The notes beneath the pieces are model-generated. The model did not search any database. It had not been told where the DNA came from and was given only the letters and a program-made list of their open reading frames with translations. The translations under genes were made by a program, and so were the position numbers. 9,172 nucleotides of DNA, taken from NCBI GenBank assembly GCA_015655565.1, contig JAATEU010000522.1, positions 1 through 9,172 of the forward strand, read 5' to 3'. Below are positions 5,808 through 9,172 of this stretch, one piece after another. Origin of the DNA: Clostridiales bacterium. Lineage in GTDB: Bacteria > Bacillota > Clostridia > Lachnospirales > Lachnospiraceae. Position 1 is the stretch's first letter, and each line of letters opens with the position of its first letter.

Positions 5808-6152
5808 TTGGAATATATAAAATTAAATTTTGATTTAAAAACAATTGAAATCCAGTATCATGTCCATGAGTTCCAGGGATACTTAAAAATGGCTGACGAC
5901 CATCATTATCATCGGTTTGCAGCTGTTACGGGAGAAGCAATTCCTGTTGATAAAAACGACCACATTCATGAAGTAGTTTTTCGAACGGATTACATTAATG
6001 GACATTATCATGAATATATCGGCAGAACTTCAGGAGCAATTGTTATTGGAGACAGACATGTGCATTGTATAGATACATTTACTCGGGAAGCGGCCGGACA
6101 CAAACACGCATTCAGGATGGTTACTCTCATTCATGATCCAATTGGTTACTGA
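5808..6152 (+). CDS. YmaF-family histidine-rich protein
   Basis: This 114-residue soluble protein contains six H-x-H elements: HVH 18-20, HYH 33-35 (within HHYH), HIH 52-54, HYH 66-68, HVH 84-86 and HKH 98-100. They form three tandem units of about 33 residues, each with an HxHE-like opening and a second HxH 14-15 residues on. The first two units end in T-G-E-A-I or S-G-A-I. This is the layout of Bacillus YmaF-type proteins, which have no established function. The histidine pattern suggests metal binding, but that is inference. I chose TTG 5808 because AAGGAG at 5793-5798 lies 9 nt before it; the upstream in-frame TTG 5778 lacks a ribosome binding site. It is flanked by probable promoters on both sides, so it may be expressed separately from its neighbours. 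Confidence 0.8.
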   Translation: MEYIKLNFDLKTIEIQYHVHEFQGYLKMADDHHYHRFAAVTGEAIPVDKNDHIHEVVFRTDYINGHYHEYIGRTSGAIVIGDRHVHCIDTFTREAAGHKHAFRMVTLIHDPIGY

Positions 6153-6181
6153 TTATTATATAATTGATCTTTATAATCACA

Positions 6182-6210
6182 TTGAAGATATATTAATTTT
6201 CTGTTATAAT
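6182..6210 (+). promoter_or_regulatory. Promoter for the punA-MDR-mtnA genes
   Basis: TTGAAG (6182-6187), a 17-nt spacer and perfect TATAAT (6205-6210) form a strong sigma-A promoter with a start near 6217. This leaves a leader of about 155 nt before punA. Confidence 0.65.
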
Positions 6211-6230
6211 ATAGCTTATTGGTAATTGCT

Positions 6231-6318
6231 TTATAATTTCCATAAAAGGCGGTGTATTTACCGCTTGCATCTGATTATAGGAACTTGAGTTTAGTTCCTG
6301 TAATATAACGAATTATGA
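6231..6318 (+). promoter_or_regulatory. Possible three-way-junction leader RNA upstream of punA
   Basis: Three nested helices can be drawn. The closing stem pairs 6231-6238 with 6311-6318 (8 bp, one G-U). The first arm pairs 6247-6253 with 6260-6266 (7 bp, 6-nt loop). The second arm pairs 6276-6284 with 6294-6302 (9 bp, one G-U, 9-nt loop). The architecture recalls a purine riboswitch, but the junction sequences do not match that consensus. The closing stem is almost all A-U and may be fortuitous. Confidence 0.3.
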
Positions 6319-6321
6319 AAA

Positions 6322-6353
6322 AAAGTAATGATAAAATAAAGTAATGATAAAAT
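6322..6353 (+). repeat. Two perfect 16-bp tandem copies ahead of punA
   Basis: AAAGTAATGATAAAAT occurs at 6322-6337 and again at 6338-6353, followed by further A-rich sequence up to the ribosome binding site AAGGAG (6361-6366). Each copy contains a minimal AUG-AUA-AAA-UAA reading frame without a good ribosome binding site of its own. Confidence 0.85.
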
Positions 6354-6372
6354 AAAATAAAAGGAGATAAAC

Positions 6373-7206
6373 ATGAATCCGGTTTACGATAAGCTAAAGC
6401 AATGTTATACAAGTTTCCGGGATAAAATTGATTTTAAACCTAAGATTGCCCTGATTCTTGGTTCCGGTTTAGGTGGTTATGCTGACAGCATTCAGATTGA
6501 AGCTGTGTTAAATTACAGTGAAATAGAAGGCTTTCCGGTTTCAACCGTAAAAGGCCATAAAGGCAGGTTTGTATTTGGTTATATTGGCGGAATACCGGTA
6601 GTAGTTATGCAGGGAAGGGTACACTATTATGAAGGATATCCTATTTCGGAGGTGGTATTGCCTGTCCGGTTAATGAAGCTGATGGGAGCGGAAGTTTTAT
6701 TTTTAACAAATGCTGCCGGCGGTGTTAATTATAATTTCCGCAGCGGTGACTTTATGATGATCACGGATCACATATCGGATTTTGTACCTTCTCCGTTAAT
6801 CGGGGAAAATATGGAGGAATTAGGCCTGCGTTTCCCTGATATGAGCCATGTTTACGATTCTGAGTTACAGGAGGTCATACGGAAAACAGCACAAAGTCTA
6901 AATATTCCCTTGCAGGAAGGAGTTTACATCCAGCTGACAGGACCTAATTTTGAAACTCCTCATGAAGTTAAAATGTGCAGAATTATGGGAGCAGATGCAG
7001 TAGGTATGAGTACTGCCTGTGAAGCGGTGGCTGCGAATCATATGGGTATGAAGATATGCGGAATTTCCTGCATTTCCAATCTGTGTGCAGGAATGGTGGA
7101 GCAACCCCTTACCCATGAAGAGGTTCAGGAAACTGCGGATCGTGCAGCACCTTTATTTCAGAAATTAATTACGGAAACAATTGTCAATCTTGCAAAGTCA
7201 ATATAA
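6373..7206 (+). CDS. punA: Purine-nucleoside phosphorylase (trimeric PNP type)
   Basis: This cytoplasmic enzyme splits inosine, guanosine and their deoxy forms with phosphate, giving the base and (deoxy)ribose 1-phosphate. At 277 residues it has normal length for the low-molecular-mass trimeric family. Visible elements are LGSGLGG at 29-35 (Ser31, phosphate), GHKGR at 61-65 (His62), QGRVHYYEGY at 80-89 (Arg82, His84), NAAGG at 113-117, and GPNFETPHE at 190-198 with Glu194. GADAVGMST follows at 206-214, then CISN at 233-236 with Asn236. The Glu/Asn pair matches 6-oxopurine-specific PNP rather than adenosine-accepting MTA phosphorylase. The start follows AAGGAG at 6361-6366. The gene has its own promoter and leader and heads a short run with the dehydrogenase and mtnA, though a 140-bp gap follows it. 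Confidence 0.93.
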   Translation: MNPVYDKLKQCYTSFRDKIDFKPKIALILGSGLGGYADSIQIEAVLNYSEIEGFPVSTVKGHKGRFVFGYIGGIPVVVMQGRVHYYEGYPISEVVLPVRLMKLMGAEVLFLTNAAGGVNYNFRSGDFMMITDHISDFVPSPLIGENMEELGLRFPDMSHVYDSELQEVIRKTAQSLNIPLQEGVYIQLTGPNFETPHEVKMCRIMGADAVGMSTACEAVAANHMGMKICGISCISNLCAGMVEQPLTHEEVQETADRAAPLFQKLITETIVNLAKSI

Positions 7207-7346
7207 AAGACATTACCGGAATCGAATATGTTTCTGTTCATTGTGTGACAGGGGCTGCTGCAAAACTCCCAGGGTACAAGAACCTGATGAAAGATTCGTG
7301 TATTATGCACAGCCTATATATAGCGCAGTTTGAAAGGCATGGATAT

Positions 7347-8270
7347 ATGAAAGCATTATATTATGAAAAAACGGCAAAATATCTGGAAAATTATGAAATG
7401 CCTGTTCCGGGCCCTAAGGAAAGCCTGATTAAAATAGTAATCAGCGCTGTCTGTAATACGGATAAAGAAATACTAAGAGGTTACAAACCGGATTTTCATG
7501 GTATTTTGGGGCATGAATTCGTAGGTACCGTAATGGAATCCAATGAAAAGAAGTTAATTGGAAAACGGGTAGTGGGGGAAATCAATGCCGGCTGTGGGGA
7601 ATGCATCTATTGTAAAACAGGACGAAAAACCCACTGCATCAACAGAAGGGTTATCGGGATTTCCGGTAAGGACGGCTGTTTTGCTGAGTATATGACCCTG
7701 GATACGGATCTGCTTCATGTAGTTCCGGAAGAAATACCCGCAGAGGTAGCTGTATTTACGGAACCTCTGGCGGCCGCACTTGAAATTATGGAACAGGTAC
7801 CTATTAAGCCTTCCCATAATGTTGCCGTCATTGGGGACGGAAGATTAGCCTATATGATAACACAGGCAGTTTCCCTTTCCGGCGCTGCTCTGACTGTAAT
7901 TGGAAGACATGAAGAAAAACTGGAGAATTTCCGTAAATTTGCCAGGACAGCAGTAAATACAGGGGAAACCTTTGAAGTTGTAATTGATGCAACAGGTTCA
8001 CCTTCCGGAATCTTAACTGCCGGGAAGCTGGTCCGCAAGAAGGGAATTATCGTATTAAAAAGTACCTATGCCGGTAAGGTAGAGATTGATATGAGTTATT
8101 TCGTCGTAAATGAAATAACCATTCTGGGAAGCCGGTGCGGCCCATTTGAACCGGCCCTTCAATTATTAAAAAGGGAATTGATTACCCTGCCGCCGATTGA
8201 ATTGTATGAGCTGGAAGACTTTGAAAAAGCGTTCGGATCCAAAGCTTTTAAAGCAGGATTTAAATTTTAA
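7347..8270 (+). CDS. Zinc-dependent MDR dehydrogenase (alcohol-dehydrogenase-like)
   Basis: This is a medium-chain dehydrogenase/reductase of 307 residues, somewhat shorter than the usual 340-350. The catalytic zinc site is readable: Cys36 in AVCNTDKE, His56-Glu57 in GHEFVG, and Glu139 in TEPLAAALE. The structural zinc cluster is Cys83, Cys86, Cys89 and Cys97. The NAD(P)-binding Rossmann turn is VIGDGRLA at 161-168, with Ala where the third Gly usually stands. It resembles the uncharacterised MDR_like group containing VVGEIN, ATGSPSG and SRCGPF motifs, all present here. Substrate is unknown; an alcohol/aldehyde is the default expectation. I chose ATG 7347 (GAAAGG at 7332-7337) because homology begins there. 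The in-frame GTG 7245 would add 34 residues unlike the family and has no ribosome binding site. The 7207-7346 gap shows no terminator. Confidence 0.85.
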   Translation: MKALYYEKTAKYLENYEMPVPGPKESLIKIVISAVCNTDKEILRGYKPDFHGILGHEFVGTVMESNEKKLIGKRVVGEINAGCGECIYCKTGRKTHCINRRVIGISGKDGCFAEYMTLDTDLLHVVPEEIPAEVAVFTEPLAAALEIMEQVPIKPSHNVAVIGDGRLAYMITQAVSLSGAALTVIGRHEEKLENFRKFARTAVNTGETFEVVIDATGSPSGILTAGKLVRKKGIIVLKSTYAGKVEIDMSYFVVNEITILGSRCGPFEPALQLLKRELITLPPIELYELEDFEKAFGSKAFKAGFKF

Positions 8271-8323
8271 GGCAGCAAGAAAATGCACTTGTCTGACTTA
8301 GGAAACGGGGACTTTTGAGTAAT

Positions 8324-9172
8324 ATGAGCAAGCTAAATGAAGTTACACACATTGATAATGTAAAATTAAGTGAAGACGGTAAAAAAGTCGTGATCCTTGA
8401 CCAGACGAAGCTTCCTAATATAACGGAATATCTGGCACTGGGAACCGATAAGGAATTATATGATGCCATTTCTGAGTTAAAAGTAAGAGGTGCGCCTGCT
8501 ATCGGTATTTGCGCGGCATATGGCATCTATGTATTGGCACAGGCCATTGAAGCAGAAACTTACGATGATTTTTATAAGGAATTTATTAAATATAAAGATT
8601 ATCTGAATTCTTCCAGACCGACTGCGGTAAATCTAAGCTGGGCCTTAAACCGTATGGAGGGTGTTGTAACCGGCAATAAAGAAAAAACAATCAGGGATAT
8701 CCTGGGATTATTGGGTACAGAGTGTAAGGCAATCCAGGAAGAAGATATCAGTATGTGCGCAGCCATATCGGAATATGGCCTTTCCCTGATAAAAGAAGGC
8801 GACGGAATACTCACCCACTGCAATGCTGGTCCTTTAGCCACCTCCCGTTTCGGAACGGCATTGGGTCCTTTGTTTTTGGGTAGAGAACGTGGTATGAATT
8901 TTAAGGTATTTGCAGATGAAACCAGGCCTTTGCTGCAGGGAGCGCGGTTAACCTCCTATGAATTAGAGAAAGCAGGCATTGATGTAACCCTGATCTGTGA
9001 TAATATGGCCAGCATTGTTATGAAAAACGGCTGGATCCAGGCCTGCTTTGTGGGCTGTGACCGGATAGCCGCCAACGGTGATGCCGCAAATAAAATCGGT
9101 ACAAGCGGTGTTGCAATCTTAGCAAAACATTATAGAATTCCTTTTTATGTACTGGGTCCCACTTCAACCATA
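8324..9172 (+). CDS. mtnA: S-methyl-5-thioribose-1-phosphate isomerase type protein (partial, 3' end cut)
   Basis: The enzyme family isomerises methylthioribose 1-phosphate (an aldose phosphate) to methylthioribulose 1-phosphate in salvage of methylthioadenosine; relatives act on 5-deoxyribose 1-phosphate. The frame gives 283 residues before the window ends, about 60 short of the usual 340-350. Motifs are RGAPAIG at 55-61, [13 protein letters not shown] at 96-108, and [11 protein letters not shown] at 163-173 with catalytic Cys166. [14 protein letters not shown] follows at 197-210, then CDNMA at 225-229, CDRIAANGD at 245-253 with catalytic Asp246, and GPTSTI at the end. Cys166 and Asp246 match Bacillus Cys160 and Asp240 with a constant offset of 6. 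Pro170 (Ser or Ala is more usual) and Cys245 (Ala is usual) are mild oddities. The ribosome binding site is weak (CGGGG, about 13 nt away). It follows the dehydrogenase by 53 bp, so co-transcription is likely. Confidence 0.92.
   Translation, partial: MSKLNEVTHIDNVKLSEDGKKVVILDQTKLPNITEYLALGTDKELYDAISELKVRGAPAIGICAAYGIYVLAQAIEAETYDDFYKEFIKYKDYLNSSRPTAVNLSWALNRMEGVVTGNKEKTIRDILGLLGTECKAIQEEDISMCAAISEYGLSLIKEGDGILTHCNAGPLATSRFGTALGPLFLGRERGMNFKVFADETRPLLQGARLTSYELEKAGIDVTLICDNMASIVMKNGWIQACFVGCDRIAANGDAANKIGTSGVAILAKHYRIPFYVLGPTSTI

Noticed and set aside
6151..6178. GATTAT/ATAATC inverted repeat just after the YmaF-family gene as a terminator
   Set aside because: The stem is only 6 bp of mostly A-T with a long loop and no T-run after it.
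6231..6318. A canonical purine riboswitch upstream of punA
   Set aside because: The overall shape is similar, but the conserved junction bases and the kissing-loop G/C pairs of that class are not present, and no expression-platform terminator follows.
6190..6372. A CRISPR or short-repeat array suggested by repeated AT-rich words
   Set aside because: Only two adjacent 16-bp copies exist, with no spacers between them.
7245..7346. A 34-residue N-terminal extension of the MDR dehydrogenase from GTG 7245
   Set aside because: Family homology starts at ATG 7347, which has a ribosome binding site. The extension has none and its residues look unlike any signal or domain.

Overview
The window looks like chromosomal DNA of a low-GC Gram-positive anaerobe, most probably a clostridium of the Lachnospiraceae type. 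This is inferred from AT-rich codon use, strong AGGAGG-type ribosome binding sites, TTG start codons, a lipoprotein-type sugar-binding protein, and a DUF1653 protein with a C-terminal extension of a kind I associate with that family. I cannot name the species.

Layout. (1) Positions 1-2124 (+) hold the end of a ribose-type ABC sugar importer operon: the last codons of the ATPase (RbsA type), the permease (RbsC type) and the lipoprotein binding protein (RbsB type), closed by a strong and probably bidirectional hairpin terminator. (2) Positions 2146-2545 contain no intact gene. On the minus strand there is a decayed remnant whose last 65 or so codons resemble the tail of a conjugative VirB4/TraE ATPase. 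(3) Positions 2578-3355 (-) carry a two-gene unit: a small Xre/Cro helix-turn-helix regulator broken by an apparent 4-nt deletion, overlapping an intact peptide deformylase gene. Its promoter has a perfect 12-bp palindrome at the -10/start region. (4) Positions 3454-9172 (+) hold a nucleoside-salvage cluster: promoter and long leader with a possible 14-codon leader peptide, pyrimidine-nucleoside phosphorylase (pdp), a DUF1653 protein, a histidine-rich YmaF-family protein, purine-nucleoside phosphorylase (punA) behind its own promoter and a possibly structured leader, a zinc-dependent MDR dehydrogenase, and a methylthioribose-1-phosphate isomerase-type gene (mtnA) cut off by the window end.

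How the genes fit together. Pdp and PunA release the base and leave (deoxy)ribose 1-phosphate. An MtnA-type isomerase converts an aldose 1-phosphate into a ketose 1-phosphate. In the known DHAP shunt (methylthioadenosine or 5'-deoxyadenosine salvage) the ketose phosphate is cleaved by a class II aldolase to DHAP plus a small aldehyde, which an alcohol dehydrogenase can reduce. An alcohol-dehydrogenase-like MDR next to mtnA therefore suggests, as inference only, a by-product nucleoside disposal route with the aldolase just beyond the right edge. The ribose-type importer lies on the other side of the terminator and need not be functionally linked. Its binding protein has acidic replacements at two ribose-contacting positions.

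The most interesting points are this putative shunt cluster, the three-fold HxH repeat protein embedded in it, the possible leader-peptide and leader-RNA regulation, and the broken regulator beside an intact deformylase. Nothing here proves a new system.
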